A DNA stretch of 64,000 bases from positions 1 to 64,000 of the forward strand of contig NZ_JAULRT010000052.1 of NCBI RefSeq assembly GCF_030518215.1, given 5' to 3'. Position numbers and translations under genes: made by a program. The stretch comes from Gilvimarinus algae (GTDB lineage: Bacteria; Pseudomonadota; Gammaproteobacteria; Pseudomonadales; Cellvibrionaceae). Below are positions 16,543-26,070 of the stretch, piece after piece. Position 1 is the first letter of the stretch. The number at the start of each line of letters is the position of its first letter. Under the pieces are notes generated by a model. That model saw nothing but the letters and a program-made list of their open reading frames with translations. It ran no database searches and had not been told where the DNA came from.

Positions 16543-17571
16543 ATGCGCGCTAGAGTCCGGTTTTTATTCGCAGCCTGTGTATTGCTGCTGGCGGCGTCTT
16601 TTTTGGTTGTGTCGCTCCGGCAGGCTGACGACACTGCGAGCCTGCCGGAGGCGCCGGCTGAGACCACCTCTGCGCCTGTAAAACGTACACTGAAGCCTGT
16701 CCCCAGGGCGGGCGATACAACGCCGGAGGCGCCAGCTAACGCAAAAGAGCCGTTGATTGCCTATCTTGAACCCTCGGCAGATCCGGAAGATCAGTTGCTG
16801 CTCCTGGCCATACGGGGGCCGAGTGGCGCATCCGTAAGACAATTGCGTGAGCTTTTGGCTTACACTTCGCGGCGGGCTATGGTGCTCTATCTGATCGCCC
16901 AAGCCGAGCAGGACGGTCAGCCTCTGGCGACCGAGCAAGAGCTTGCAGCGTTAAAGGTCGCCGATCCCAATAACGCTTTGGTCGATGATCTACTGGCCGA
17001 GCGGGCCTATCGCAAAGGAAACGCCGAACAGGCGCTGCACCATCTGCAAAACGCTGCGGATGCCCCCGCGAACCGCTCTTATCTTGTGGAGACTTTGGAG
17101 ATGCTGGGCAGTGCTTTGCTGCGCCGCAACGGCTATCTCACGGCAGGGGATTTCGCCGAAATCATGGGGTATGCCAGTGCTTACCCAATATCGCATTTAC
17201 ACGAGATTTCCCAGTTGTGTCGCGACAACTCCGGTGCCCGTGATTGGAGACAAACCTGCGCCGCGCGGGGAAAGGCGTTGGTTTCGCACGGCGAGACCCT
17301 GCTCGATACCGCAGTGGGTGCGGAACTGGCGGCAACTTACGCCGAGGGATGGGGCTCCGGGGAGCAGGGCTCGGAGAGTCAAGTGGCGCCGTGGACGCAG
17401 TACAGTCAGCAAGCACAGAGCACATTGCTCAACTTGGGGCAGCAACTCGAGGAGAAAATGAGCCGCTCAGGTGTGGTGCTCAACTCGCAAGACTGGCAGG
17501 GCTATATCGAGGTCTACAAAGAGCAGGGCGAAGTAGCGGCTTTGGCTTACTTGGTGAGTCTTTTTCCCTAG
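16543..17571 (+). CDS. Membrane-anchored hypothetical protein
   Basis: A 342-residue protein with a single N-terminal hydrophobic segment (about 6-25), which is either an uncleaved anchor or a signal sequence. A Pro/Thr/Ala-rich linker (about 30-65) and an alpha-helical periplasmic domain follow. Helix pairs such as LVDDLLAERAYRKGNAEQAL look like degenerate TPR repeats. No family was recognised. Its neighbours are a JmjC oxygenase and a transglutaminase, both on the same strand. Confidence 0.65.
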   Translation: MRARVRFLFAACVLLLAASFLVVSLRQADDTASLPEAPAETTSAPVKRTLKPVPRAGDTTPEAPANAKEPLIAYLEPSADPEDQLLLLAIRGPSGASVRQLRELLAYTSRRAMVLYLIAQAEQDGQPLATEQELAALKVADPNNALVDDLLAERAYRKGNAEQALHHLQNAADAPANRSYLVETLEMLGSALLRRNGYLTAGDFAEIMGYASAYPISHLHEISQLCRDNSGARDWRQTCAARGKALVSHGETLLDTAVGAELAATYAEGWGSGEQGSESQVAPWTQYSQQAQSTLLNLGQQLEEKMSRSGVVLNSQDWQGYIEVYKEQGEVAALAYLVSLFP

Positions 17572-17748
17572 AGCGTATGCTTAGGGTGATCAGTCTTTTG
17601 AGGTTGAGCTGTACATAAAAGCGCTCGGGCGTTAATGGGTTCGGGGGCTAAGACTAGACGTTATTCGCCAACGTCTAACATCCATAGTCTTTCCCCTGTA
17701 TGCTGGTACGGACCATTCCTGGTTAAACGGTATCCGAGGTCTTGCTCC

Positions 17749-18546
17749 ATGTGGTTACGCGCTAGCTGTGCACTCAAATTTGATATCAGTGTGCCAACGC
17801 CGTTTATTTTGATGCTGCGTCCGCGCAGCGGTGCCCAGCAGTGGATTGCCCGGGAGGAATACAAGCTTGCTCCGAGCATTCACGTGCATGAATTTACCGA
17901 TTTGTACGGCAACTTGTGTCAGCGACTGGTGGCGCCGCCGGGGCCGTTTTCGGTGCGCACGGTGGTTGAGGTGATGACTGCCGACTTGGTTGATGAGGCA
18001 CCGGGTGCGCCGTTTATTGAGATTCAAAACCTTCCAGACTCGGTGCTGGGCTACTTGCTGCCGAGCCGCTACTGTGAGTCGGAGCAGTTTAGCCAGATGG
18101 CCTTGGAAATCACCGCCGGAATGCTTCTCGGCTATGACCAAGTCGCGGCCATTGAGACCTGGCTGCGAGAAACGATTCGCTACGAGCCGGGCAGTGGCGA
18201 TTTGCCGGTATCGGCCGTGGGGGTTAACGCCAGGCAGGTTGGTGTGTGCCGGGATTTGTCTCACTTGGGGATCGCTCTGTGCCGCGCCCTGTGTATTCCC
18301 GCGAGATTGGTGGTGGGTTATCTGCACGGCCTTGAGCCTATGGACTTGCACGCCTGGTTTGAAGCCTATGTAGGCGGGCGCTGGTACACCTTTGATGCGA
18401 CACAGCGCAGCGCCAAAGGTGGCTATGTGGCGATCGGCTACGGGCGCGACGCCACGGATGTGGCGGTTTACAACCAATTTGGCCCGCTGGCTTCTCTCCA
18501 CACCCAGGTGGTGAATGTGGAGCGGTTCGAGCCGGACGAGCCATGA
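17749..18546 (+). CDS. Transglutaminase-like protein
   Basis: A 265-residue protein with an N-terminal beta domain and a transglutaminase-like papain-fold core. The catalytic triad is visible as C167 in GVCRDLSH, H201 in DLHAWFEAY and D216 in TFDATQ. Such proteins act as amidases, peptidases or crosslinkers. GYGRDATDV near the end is typical of the bacterial family. The start at 17749 has GAGGT upstream. No signal peptide is seen. Confidence 0.85.
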   Translation: MWLRASCALKFDISVPTPFILMLRPRSGAQQWIAREEYKLAPSIHVHEFTDLYGNLCQRLVAPPGPFSVRTVVEVMTADLVDEAPGAPFIEIQNLPDSVLGYLLPSRYCESEQFSQMALEITAGMLLGYDQVAAIETWLRETIRYEPGSGDLPVSAVGVNARQVGVCRDLSHLGIALCRALCIPARLVVGYLHGLEPMDLHAWFEAYVGGRWYTFDATQRSAKGGYVAIGYGRDATDVAVYNQFGPLASLHTQVVNVERFEPDEP

Positions 18547-18554
18547 TGACTTAC

Positions 18555-18575
18555 CGGGCGGGGTAGCCCCGCCCG
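18555..18575. terminator. Hairpin between convergent genes
   Basis: CGGGCGGGG and CCCCGCCCG form a 9-base perfect stem with loop TAG. It lies between the convergent ends of the transglutaminase and metY genes. There is no T tract, so it may act as a weak bidirectional terminator. Confidence 0.55.
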
Positions 18576-18586
18576 AGTGATGGCCC

Positions 18587-19861
18587 TTAGCCCACTTTCT
18601 CCAGTGCCTGATCAATGTCTGCGAGGATATCGTCGATATGCTCAATACCGACAGACAAGCGCACCAAATCTTCCGATACCCCCGCCGATTTCAGCTCTTG
18701 CTCGTTCAGTTGGCGGTGAGTGGTGGTGGCAGGATGACAGGCCAGGGATTTGGCGTCGCCGATGTTCACCAGCCGCAAAATCATCTGCAGCGCGTCGATA
18801 AACTGGGCCCCTGCGGCTTTTCCGCCTTCAATACCAAAACTGAGAATCCCCGAGGCTTTCCCTTGCGTAATCTTCTGGCTCAGCTCGCGGTAAGGGCTGT
18901 CTTCCAGGCCCGCGTAATTGACCCAGGTGACCTTGGGGTGAGCTTTAAGGTGTTTGGCGACGGCCAGGGCGTTGTCGCAGTGGCGCTCCATGCGCAGCCC
19001 CAGAGTTTCCAGCCCCTGCATGATTAAAAACGCACTGTGCGGCGCCAGCGCCGAGCCTGTGTTGCGCAGCGGCACGACGCGGCAGCGGCCGATGTAGGCG
19101 GCCTCGCCGAGCGCCTCGGTATAGACCACGTTGTGGTAGGAGGGATCGGGTTCGTTGAGCATGGGATAGCGGGCTTTATTGGCAACCCAGTCAAAGCTGC
19201 CTGAGTCGACAATAATGCCACCCACCGTGGTGCCGTGGCCGCCGATGTATTTGGTGAGTGAGTGCACAACAATATCGGCGCCGTACTCAAAGGGCTTACA
19301 CAAAAAGGGCGTCGCCACGGTGTTGTCCACAATCAGCACGACGCCGTGCTTGTGAGCAATGTCTGCGAGTTTTTGCAGGTCGACAATATTGCCCGCCGGG
19401 TTGCCAATAGACTCGCAAAACACGGCCTTGGTGTTGTCGTCAATCAGGCTTTCCAGCTTGTCGTAATCGTCAAAAGACGCCATACGCACCTCAATGCCCT
19501 GGCGCGGAAAGCTGTGGGCAAACAGGTTGTAGGTGCCGCCGTAGAGCTGGCTGGTGCTGACGATGTTGTCACCCGCCTCGGCAATGCACTGAATGGCGTA
19601 GGTAATCGCTGCCATACCAGAGGCCAACGCGAGGGCGCCGATACCGCCTTCCATCGCGGCGATGCGCTCTTCGAGAACCGCATTGGTCGGGTTCATGATG
19701 CGGGTGTAGATGTTGCCCGCAACCTTCAGGTCAAACAGATCCGCCCCGTGCTGGGTGTCGTCAAAAGTGTAGGAGGTCGTTTGGTAAATAGGCGTGGTGG
19801 CTGCCTTGGTAGTGGGTTCTGACTCATAGCCGCAGTGCAGTGCCAGGGATTCCAGCTTCAT
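18587..19861 (-). CDS. metY: O-acetylhomoserine sulfhydrylase
   Basis: A 424-residue PLP enzyme of the Cys/Met metabolism family. It joins O-acetylhomoserine with sulfide (or methanethiol) to give homocysteine (or methionine). The PLP lysine is K204 in SLTKYIGGHGTT; YGGTYNLF and SIGNPAGNI are further family motifs. Its length and the long GGIIVDSG-region insertion match O-acetylhomoserine aminocarboxypropyltransferases rather than cystathionine synthases. It is a cytoplasmic enzyme with no operon partner. Confidence 0.93.
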   Translation of the reverse strand: MKLESLALHCGYESEPTTKAATTPIYQTTSYTFDDTQHGADLFDLKVAGNIYTRIMNPTNAVLEERIAAMEGGIGALALASGMAAITYAIQCIAEAGDNIVSTSQLYGGTYNLFAHSFPRQGIEVRMASFDDYDKLESLIDDNTKAVFCESIGNPAGNIVDLQKLADIAHKHGVVLIVDNTVATPFLCKPFEYGADIVVHSLTKYIGGHGTTVGGIIVDSGSFDWVANKARYPMLNEPDPSYHNVVYTEALGEAAYIGRCRVVPLRNTGSALAPHSAFLIMQGLETLGLRMERHCDNALAVAKHLKAHPKVTWVNYAGLEDSPYRELSQKITQGKASGILSFGIEGGKAAGAQFIDALQMILRLVNIGDAKSLACHPATTTHRQLNEQELKSAGVSEDLVRLSVGIEHIDDILADIDQALEKVG

Positions 19862-19960
19862 CGTTTTCTCCGTTTCCTGTTATTGAGTGTGGCGAGGTGA
19901 TCGAACGAATGTAGCACACATTTGGTGCGCGGCCTTGGGCTCAGACTAAGAGAATTTTTA

Positions 19961-20000
19961 TTGTACTTTTTAAGGTTACATAATATTATAGATTATGTAA
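19961..20000 (+). promoter_or_regulatory. Promoter and operator of the methyltransferase-Rrf2 unit
   Basis: TTGTAC (-35, 19961-19966) and TATTAT (-10, 19984-19989) are separated by 17 bases. A perfect inverted repeat, TTACATAAT (19976-19984) with ATTATGTAA (19992-20000), overlaps the -10 box. A further palindrome TTACGTAA lies at 20010-20017. Overlap with the -10 box implies repression, most simply by the Rrf2 protein encoded second in the unit. Confidence 0.7.
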
Positions 20001-20039
20001 TTATGAAAGTTACGTAATGGTAAGACCCGAGGGTACTGG

Positions 20040-20618
20040 ATGTCTCATCACCATTTCGCGCAGCCCGAAGTACTTATTGATCGTCTTGAGCCGCCGGATC
20101 GCGATGCCTGGCAAAAGCCCGATGCAGTGATCCGGGCTTTAGGTTTGCCAGCCGACGCGGTAGTAGCAGAGTTGGGCGCCGGAACCGGGTATTTTGCCCT
20201 GCACCTCGCACAAGCTTTACCCGAAGGGAGGGTGCTGGCACTGGACTCCCAGCCGGCCATGGTGCGCTACCTAGCTGAGCGCGCCCGTGTGCAGGGGGTG
20301 TCGAATCTAGAGGCTCTGGTCATTGCCCATAAAGGTTTCGAGGAAGACATAGGGGCGGTGAATTTACTGCTATTGGTGGATGCTTACCACCATATACCGA
20401 ACCGGGTCGAGTATTTTGGGCGCGTTGCCAGACGCCTGGCTTCTGGTACGCGACTGGCCGTGATTGACCGACGCCAGAGCGAAGACGATATTGCTGCCGG
20501 AAGACCGCGAGTGGTCGAGGCGGTGGTGATCGTGGAGCTGGCACAGGCGGGTTTTGGACTTTTACAGCGTTTTGACTTTTTGCCGCGTCAGTATTTTTTG
20601 GTGTTTGAACGTTTATAG
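20040..20618 (+). CDS. Class I SAM-dependent methyltransferase
   Basis: A 192-residue cytoplasmic protein with a Rossmann methyltransferase fold. Motif I is VAELGAGTGYFA (about 43-54), followed by LALDSQPAMV for the ribose-binding acidic loop. The substrate is unknown. It is the first gene behind a strong promoter with a palindromic operator; the Rrf2 regulator and a thioredoxin reductase-like flavoprotein follow closely on the same strand. Confidence 0.88.
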   Translation: MSHHHFAQPEVLIDRLEPPDRDAWQKPDAVIRALGLPADAVVAELGAGTGYFALHLAQALPEGRVLALDSQPAMVRYLAERARVQGVSNLEALVIAHKGFEEDIGAVNLLLLVDAYHHIPNRVEYFGRVARRLASGTRLAVIDRRQSEDDIAAGRPRVVEAVVIVELAQAGFGLLQRFDFLPRQYFLVFERL

Positions 20619-20631
20619 AAGGCAGGAAACT

Positions 20632-21093
20632 ATGAAAACCGACTCCCGATTGTCCGGCGTCTTGCATATTTTGCTGCATATGGCCGAGTTCGATGAGCCG
20701 CTGACCTCCGAGGCGTTGGCTCAGATGATGTGCACCAACCCCGTGGTGGTGCGGCGCCTTTTGGGGGCGCTGCGCAAAGAGGGGCTGGTGAGTTCTGAGA
20801 AAGGCCACGGCGGCGGTTGGCGGCTAGCAAAGGATTTGCGGAAGGTCAGCCTCTACGACGTCTACCGGGCTCTTGAGCACCCAAAGATTTTTGCCATCGG
20901 CAACCGTAATGAAACCTCCGGCTGCCTGGTGGAGCGGGCGGTGAACCACGTTATGGGCGAGAGCTTTGAAGCCGCAGAAGCCTTGCTGCTGCAGCGTTTT
21001 AAAGAAGTGAGCCTGGCGGATATGAGCGCCCACGTGCACGAGCATTGGGCGGAAAAGCCCGACTGTACAAAGGCGGGTCAATCTCATCAATAG
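20632..21093 (+). CDS. Rrf2-family transcriptional regulator
   Basis: A 153-residue protein with an Rrf2 winged helix. Helix-turn-helix LTSEALAQMMCTNPVVVRRL and wing GGGWRLAK are plain. Three or four cysteines occur (C34, SGCLVERA, KPDCTKAG), which in some family members bind Fe-S clusters or sense redox and NO. The start at 20632 has AGGA upstream and lies 13 bases after the methyltransferase stop. It probably controls its own unit through the TTACATAAT repeat. Confidence 0.88.
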   Translation: MKTDSRLSGVLHILLHMAEFDEPLTSEALAQMMCTNPVVVRRLLGALRKEGLVSSEKGHGGGWRLAKDLRKVSLYDVYRALEHPKIFAIGNRNETSGCLVERAVNHVMGESFEAAEALLLQRFKEVSLADMSAHVHEHWAEKPDCTKAGQSHQ

Positions 21094-21106
21094 CGGGAGA
21101 ACGTTT

Positions 21107-22006
21107 ATGTACGACGCGATAATCGTAGGTGGTAGTTACGCGGGCATGGCCGCAGCCATGCCTCTGGTGCGCGCCCGGCGCAAGGTGGCCATTATCGATG
21201 CGGGAGAGCGCCGCAATCGCTTTGCCAGCCACGCCCACGGCGTACTGGCGCTCGACGGCAAACCACCGGGGGAGATCGCCGGACAGGCAAAGGCCCAGTT
21301 GCTGGCCTACCCGACGCTGAGTTGGATTGAGGGTCGGGTGCAGATTGCGGCAAAGCAGGGGGAGCACTTTGTTGTCAGCACACAGGCGGGTGATCATTTA
21401 GAAGCACGACGGCTGGTGCTCGCCACAGGCGTACGTGATCAGCTGCCGCCGGTGCCGGGGCTTGCCGAGCGCTGGGGGAGCCTGGTCTTTCATTGTCCGT
21501 ATTGCCATGGCTACGAACTTGGTGGCGGCAGGGTCGGTGTGCTGGCCAGTAGCGAGATGTCTCTGCATCAGGCGCTGATGCTGCCCGACTGGGGGCCTAC
21601 CAGCTTGTTCCTCAATGGCGCTTTCGAGCCGGATGAGCAGCAGTTAATGCAATTAAACACGCGTGGCGTTGCGCTTGAGCGCCAGGCGGTTGTCCGCCTG
21701 GCCGGTCAACGTGAGGCGGTATTGACGCTGGCGGATGGTCGCGAAGAAACTCTGGCGGGATTGTTTGTTGCGCCGGTGATCGTTCAGAGCGGTGATATTG
21801 CCCGGCAGTTGGGCTGCGAGATTATTGAAGGCCCCATCGCCCCCGCTGTAGCGACCGATGAGATGAAGCAGACCAGCGTCACCAACGTTTTCGCCTGTGG
21901 TGATATGGCGAGGCCGGCAGGCAATGTCACCTTTGCGATGGCCGATGGTGCTACCGCAGGTTTGGGTGTCCACCGCTCATTAATGTTTGAAGGTTTGTCG
22001 GGGTAA
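21107..22006 (+). CDS. Thioredoxin reductase-like FAD oxidoreductase
   Basis: A 299-residue flavoprotein with FAD motif IIVGGSYAGMAAA near the N-terminus, redox pair C130-P-Y-C133 in FHCPYCHGYE, and C-terminal FAD motif VFACGDMARPAGNV. This matches thioredoxin reductase-like proteins of Rrf2-linked clusters. The expected GxGxxA/G dinucleotide motif of the NADPH domain reads GVLASSEMS instead, so nucleotide use may differ. It starts 13 bases after the Rrf2 gene. A role in redox stress response is an inference. Confidence 0.85.
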   Translation: MYDAIIVGGSYAGMAAAMPLVRARRKVAIIDAGERRNRFASHAHGVLALDGKPPGEIAGQAKAQLLAYPTLSWIEGRVQIAAKQGEHFVVSTQAGDHLEARRLVLATGVRDQLPPVPGLAERWGSLVFHCPYCHGYELGGGRVGVLASSEMSLHQALMLPDWGPTSLFLNGAFEPDEQQLMQLNTRGVALERQAVVRLAGQREAVLTLADGREETLAGLFVAPVIVQSGDIARQLGCEIIEGPIAPAVATDEMKQTSVTNVFACGDMARPAGNVTFAMADGATAGLGVHRSLMFEGLSG

Positions 22007-22130
22007 ACTTGGTCAAGTGCGTTTAATCAATTCACTTTTCATGTGATTAAAAAATCAAAAAACCTTTTGGGCTTTGCATTATTAAATAGTCAAAAAGACC
22101 AAAAGTTTTTGGGGTGGTTGATGCTTCGCT

Positions 22131-22151
22131 TAATGGTCATTTTGACCATTA
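22131..22151. promoter_or_regulatory. Perfect 9-base inverted repeat
   Basis: TAATGGTCA and TGACCATTA are separated by TTT. It is the second palindrome type upstream of receptor 1 and could be an operator. No T tract of terminator quality follows, though it is downstream of the flavoprotein gene. Confidence 0.5.
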
Positions 22152-22228
22152 TAATTTCCTTATTTTGATTCAAAAATCACCCTAAAAACGGGTAAAAAAG
22201 CGCCGTTTTTGACACCGCTGTCACATAG

Positions 22229-22240
22229 GTAACCGGTTAC
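22229..22240. promoter_or_regulatory. GTAA-N4-TTAC palindrome, site 1
   Basis: GTAACCGGTTAC is a perfect 12-base palindrome of the kind bound by LacI-family sugar regulators. Similar sites occur at 22667 and 39838, upstream of receptors 1 and 3. No regulator gene is in the locus. Confidence 0.55.
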
Positions 22241-22666
22241 ATACATTTGCTTTCTCACCGTTTTTTGACCATGTTGCAGATAAACTCCAGAGACCATGCG
22301 GTCTGTGGGGCTGTTTGACCTCAAAGCAAGGGTGAGCGGCTGAATATTCGATTTCTTGTTAGCGATAACAGAAAAAAAATTGGAAAAAAGTTATATGCGC
22401 CTCTTTTAACCGTACTTTACTTTTATTTGTTGCTTGGTAGCGCTATCATTGGTTGATGATTTAACACCTGAAAAATTTTTAGCGCCCGTCAGGATTGGTT
22501 TAAAGTCCTTTTAAATCAGTCAATTATGAATTTTTTGGCGGCTGGGAGGGTGGGGCCTGATTCGCTGTTAAATCCGCTGCTGATGGGCTTATAAGTAAGG
22601 GCTATGCTCAATGAGCAGGTTATCCACAGATGGCAGGAGCTTAGCGTTATGGTTAACATTCCCAGT

Positions 22667-22678
22667 GTAACCGTTTAC
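22667..22678. promoter_or_regulatory. GTAA-N4-TTAC palindrome, site 2
   Basis: GTAACCGTTTAC matches site 1 at all but one central base. It lies 276 bases upstream of the receptor 1 start. Confidence 0.5.
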
Positions 22679-22953
22679 TTTTTGACGGCCCTGGATTTGA
22701 CTATTGAATCGCATTTTGGCTTGCCGTACATTCCTGTGCTAATTCGCCGCAGGTCAGTAACCATTGCCCAAAAAACGTTGCGGTAAATCAGGGTTAAAAA
22801 TTAGAAAAATTCACACAGCAATGTGAATAAAAAGAAATTCGTTTGCTTGTTGAAAGCGAATAACTTTCAGAGATTTTATTGCCGCTAGAAGGTAAAAAAT
22901 TCTGAAAGGGTGTGACGGATTATTCTTCCTGACGATAATAAAAGGAGAGCTCC

Positions 22954-25900
22954 ATGTATAGTAAATCCACGTTTAAGAAAAAGCTGATCGTGTCGGCTAT
23001 TGCCTCGACCGCGCTCGCTGGTCTGAGTCAGACTTCTCTGGCTCAGGACGATGCGGCGTTGGAAGAGGTGGTCGTCACGGGTATCCGCGCGTCTCTCGAT
23101 CGCGCCATGGATATCAAGCGTGACTCAACCGGTGTTGTCGATGCTATTTCGGCCGAAGACATCGGTAAAATGCCCGATGCCAACTTGGCAGAATCGCTAC
23201 AGCGTATCGCCGGTGTGTCCATTACCCGTACCAACGGTGAAGGTGCCCGCGTAACTGTCCGCGGTATTGACCCATCTATGAATATGGTCACCCTAAATGG
23301 CCGTAATATGCCTTCTGTGACCAACGATGCCGGTGTTGGTGACCGCGCTAGCCGTGCCTTTGATTTCGCGGCTTTGGCGGCTGAAAGTGTAAGCGGGGCA
23401 GAAATCTATAAAACTGGCCGTGCCGACCTCTCAGGCGGTGGTTTGGGTGCTACTATCAACCTGAAGACATTGCGCCCTTTGGATGTGGGAGATATCAAGG
23501 CTACCGTTGGTGCTAAAGCGGTTCACGATACTACTATTGGCCGTGACGGCGATGGTCGCGAAGTTACCCCAGAGGTTTCTGGCGTTTTTAGCTGGGCAAA
23601 TGACGAAGAAACCTTCGGTGTTGCACTGAGTGCCTCCTATCAGGAGCGCGACAATGTTCGCTCTAACGCGTTTGTAAACAACTGGCAAATGCGCCAGGTA
23701 AACGCCGATGGCAGCCTGCCGGGTATTGCAGACAGCGCCGTGATTACCAACCCGCTGTCTGCAGGTGACTATTACGCAACACCTACCGACTTACGTTTCG
23801 CTTTGGAAGACAATCACCGTGAACGTACCAACGGTCAGTTAACCATGCAGTTCCGCCCGGTTGATTCTCTGACTGCTACCGTTGACTACACCTATGCCGA
23901 ATACGAGCTGGATCAAAGACGTTCACAGCAGTCAACCTGGTACAACGAAAGCGCCATTGACGCCTTGACTTTCGACAGCAACCAAGAAGTTCACACGCCT
24001 GTTATCTACTCAAACGCATACTCTGTCGGTGCCGGTAAGGACGTGTCTTTTGCTGCACAGGACTATAACGGTACCACTACCTCTGAATCTGTCGGTGTAA
24101 ACCTTGAATGGAACGTTACCGATAACTTTAGCTTGGCGGTGGATTATCACGATTCGTCATCTAAGAACTACACCACTCAGACTGAGCTGGGCTTGAACGC
24201 GAACGTTGTGACTTCTGAGTACGCAGATTGGCGCAACGATTTGCCTGTTATGGGCATCACGTTTGATGACTCTCGTGAAGATAAGGGTAACAACAACGGT
24301 ATTCTCGATGGCGGCGACATGAGCTCTGCTATGGGGTCTGCTCGTTGGGACAGCACAGATGCTAATATTGAGCAGCTGCGTTTGGATGGTGCTTTGGATC
24401 TGGGTGGTTTCGCGTTCTTCGAACAAGTTGATATCACCTTCGGTGTTGAAGATCGCAAAGATCGCAACCATACTTTGATGAACAACGGTGAGTCTCCTCG
24501 CATTACCATGGGCAACTGGGGGGGGGTTGATCCGGATACCTTTGGCCCAGATTGGTCGAGCTATTTCGTTCCTCGTGATTTTGGTGAAGGTTTCCCGAGC
24601 TTCAGCGAATCTACCGGTGATTCTCAATTCTTGGATTATGGTTTAGAAGTTCGTGACTTCGATACTGTGGTACAAAATATTGAGTGGGTTTACGCTCAAG
24701 GCCTGAGCGATCCAGATATTGCGGCAAACTTCAACAACTTCCCGAACGGTCGCATTATGCCTAATGGTGTCATTAATACTGACCGCACCATTACCGAAGA
24801 GGTTCAAGCGTACTACGTTCAGTTTGCCGGTGGTTTCGATATTGCGGGTATGGCCTCGAACATCGTAGTTGGCTTGCGTCAGGAAGAGACTGAGTTAACC
24901 TCAGAAGCTGTTACGCTGCTTCCGACCAACCAAAGCTGGGATGGCGATGATGACTGGTCATTGGTTTACACCGGCGGTGGTGAGGGTGTTGCCGTTGCTA
25001 CAAATGAATACGACAATTTCTTGCCAAACGTTGATTTTGACATCGCGTTGACCGAAGACATCAAGCTGCGCGCGTCTTACAGCATCACTATTGCTCGTCC
25101 GTCGTACAACAATCTTCGTTCCAACATTAGCCTTGACAGTCAACTAAACAAGCAGGCCAGTGCGGGTAACCCAATGCTGACTCCTCTGGAGTCTGAGAAT
25201 CTGGACTTGTCGGTTGAATGGTACTACGGCGATGCGAGCTATGTGTCTGCTGCGATATTCCAAAAAGAAGTGTCTGACTTCATTGGTACCACTGTAGATG
25301 ATCTGCCAGCGTATAACCTGCGTGATATTCGCGAAGGGCCACGTTTTGATCAGGCCATTGCAGACATCAACGCCGCTCGTGCCAACGACGAGACAAACCG
25401 TGATGGAACCCTGTGGGATCCAAACAACCTGGCTCACCAGCACGACATGATGTTGATCAATGAAGGCTTGGACCCCAATAACGAGTCAACCGCTGTTCGC
25501 CCGGATAGCTCTGACCCGATTCAGTTGTGGGCTACTACCAACCCGAGCAACTTCCGCGATGACACCATTACCGGTGCGGAGCTGTCGCTGCAGCACTTCT
25601 TTGGCGAGTCTGGTTTCGGCGTTCAGGCTAACTACACATTTGTGGAGTCTGACCTGAACGTAGACAACACCAGTCAGGAAGAGCAGTTTGCCATGCTGGG
25701 TGTGAGTGACACGGCTAACTTGGCGTTGATCTACGATCAGGACCGCTTGCAGGCTCGTGTGACCTACAACTGGCGTGATTCTTACCTGACTAGCTTGGCG
25801 CAAGGTGGTAATAACGCACCTGGCTATGTAGCAGAGTACTCACAAATCGACTTCTCCATCAGCTACGATGTAACCGACAATGTTACTCTCTCCGCTGAAG

Positions 25901-26013
25901 GTCTGAATGTCACCGGTGAGGACTCGCGTCTGTACGGTCGCTCTGAGCGCCAGATGTTCAGCCTGGAAGACCTGGGTGCCCGCTACTCACTGGGTGCTCG
26001 TTACACCTTCTAA
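22954..26013 (+). CDS. TonB-dependent receptor 1, carbohydrate type
   Basis: A 1019-residue outer-membrane receptor of the Xanthomonas/Caulobacter type (TIGR01782-like). It has a signal peptide to about residue 30 (cleavage near LAQ), TonB box EEVVVTG, then a plug with VVDAISAEDIGKMPDANLAE and VTVRGIDP. A 22-strand barrel ends in aromatic YTF. Such receptors import oligosaccharides with TonB energy. A strong AAAGGAG site and the sequence ATAATAAAAGGAGAGCTCC before the start are shared with receptors 2 and 3. Two halogenase-family genes follow a terminator. The ligand is unknown. Confidence 0.93.
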   Translation: MYSKSTFKKKLIVSAIASTALAGLSQTSLAQDDAALEEVVVTGIRASLDRAMDIKRDSTGVVDAISAEDIGKMPDANLAESLQRIAGVSITRTNGEGARVTVRGIDPSMNMVTLNGRNMPSVTNDAGVGDRASRAFDFAALAAESVSGAEIYKTGRADLSGGGLGATINLKTLRPLDVGDIKATVGAKAVHDTTIGRDGDGREVTPEVSGVFSWANDEETFGVALSASYQERDNVRSNAFVNNWQMRQVNADGSLPGIADSAVITNPLSAGDYYATPTDLRFALEDNHRERTNGQLTMQFRPVDSLTATVDYTYAEYELDQRRSQQSTWYNESAIDALTFDSNQEVHTPVIYSNAYSVGAGKDVSFAAQDYNGTTTSESVGVNLEWNVTDNFSLAVDYHDSSSKNYTTQTELGLNANVVTSEYADWRNDLPVMGITFDDSREDKGNNNGILDGGDMSSAMGSARWDSTDANIEQLRLDGALDLGGFAFFEQVDITFGVEDRKDRNHTLMNNGESPRITMGNWGGVDPDTFGPDWSSYFVPRDFGEGFPSFSESTGDSQFLDYGLEVRDFDTVVQNIEWVYAQGLSDPDIAANFNNFPNGRIMPNGVINTDRTITEEVQAYYVQFAGGFDIAGMASNIVVGLRQEETELTSEAVTLLPTNQSWDGDDDWSLVYTGGGEGVAVATNEYDNFLPNVDFDIALTEDIKLRASYSITIARPSYNNLRSNISLDSQLNKQASAGNPMLTPLESENLDLSVEWYYGDASYVSAAIFQKEVSDFIGTTVDDLPAYNLRDIREGPRFDQAIADINAARANDETNRDGTLWDPNNLAHQHDMMLINEGLDPNNESTAVRPDSSDPIQLWATTNPSNFRDDTITGAELSLQHFFGESGFGVQANYTFVESDLNVDNTSQEEQFAMLGVSDTANLALIYDQDRLQARVTYNWRDSYLTSLAQGGNNAPGYVAEYSQIDFSISYDVTDNVTLSAEGLNVTGEDSRLYGRSERQMFSLEDLGARYSLGARYTF

Positions 26014-26070
26014 CCTCGTGTTGGCAGGCTAGGGCCGGACAGGTGGGTTTTGTCTGGCTATGAGTTGAAA

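Larger units (their letters stand above)
22007..22953. other. Long regulatory region upstream of receptor 1
   Basis: An AT-rich 947-base gap. It contains TAATGGTCA/TGACCATTA (22131-22151, 3-base loop), GTAACCGGTTAC (22229-22240) and GTAACCGTTTAC (22667-22678). A plus-strand frame at 22604-22786 has no family resemblance and is not called. A long leader or several promoters would explain the length. No RNA gene is recognised. Confidence 0.6.

Noticed and set aside
17755-18645. Minus-strand frame of 296 residues
   Set aside because: It lies opposite the transglutaminase-like gene with its intact Cys-His-Asp triad; its protein has no recognisable domain.
22604-22786. Plus-strand 60-residue frame upstream of receptor 1
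   Set aside because: It spans the operator-like site at 22667, has no convincing ribosome site and no protein-like pattern.
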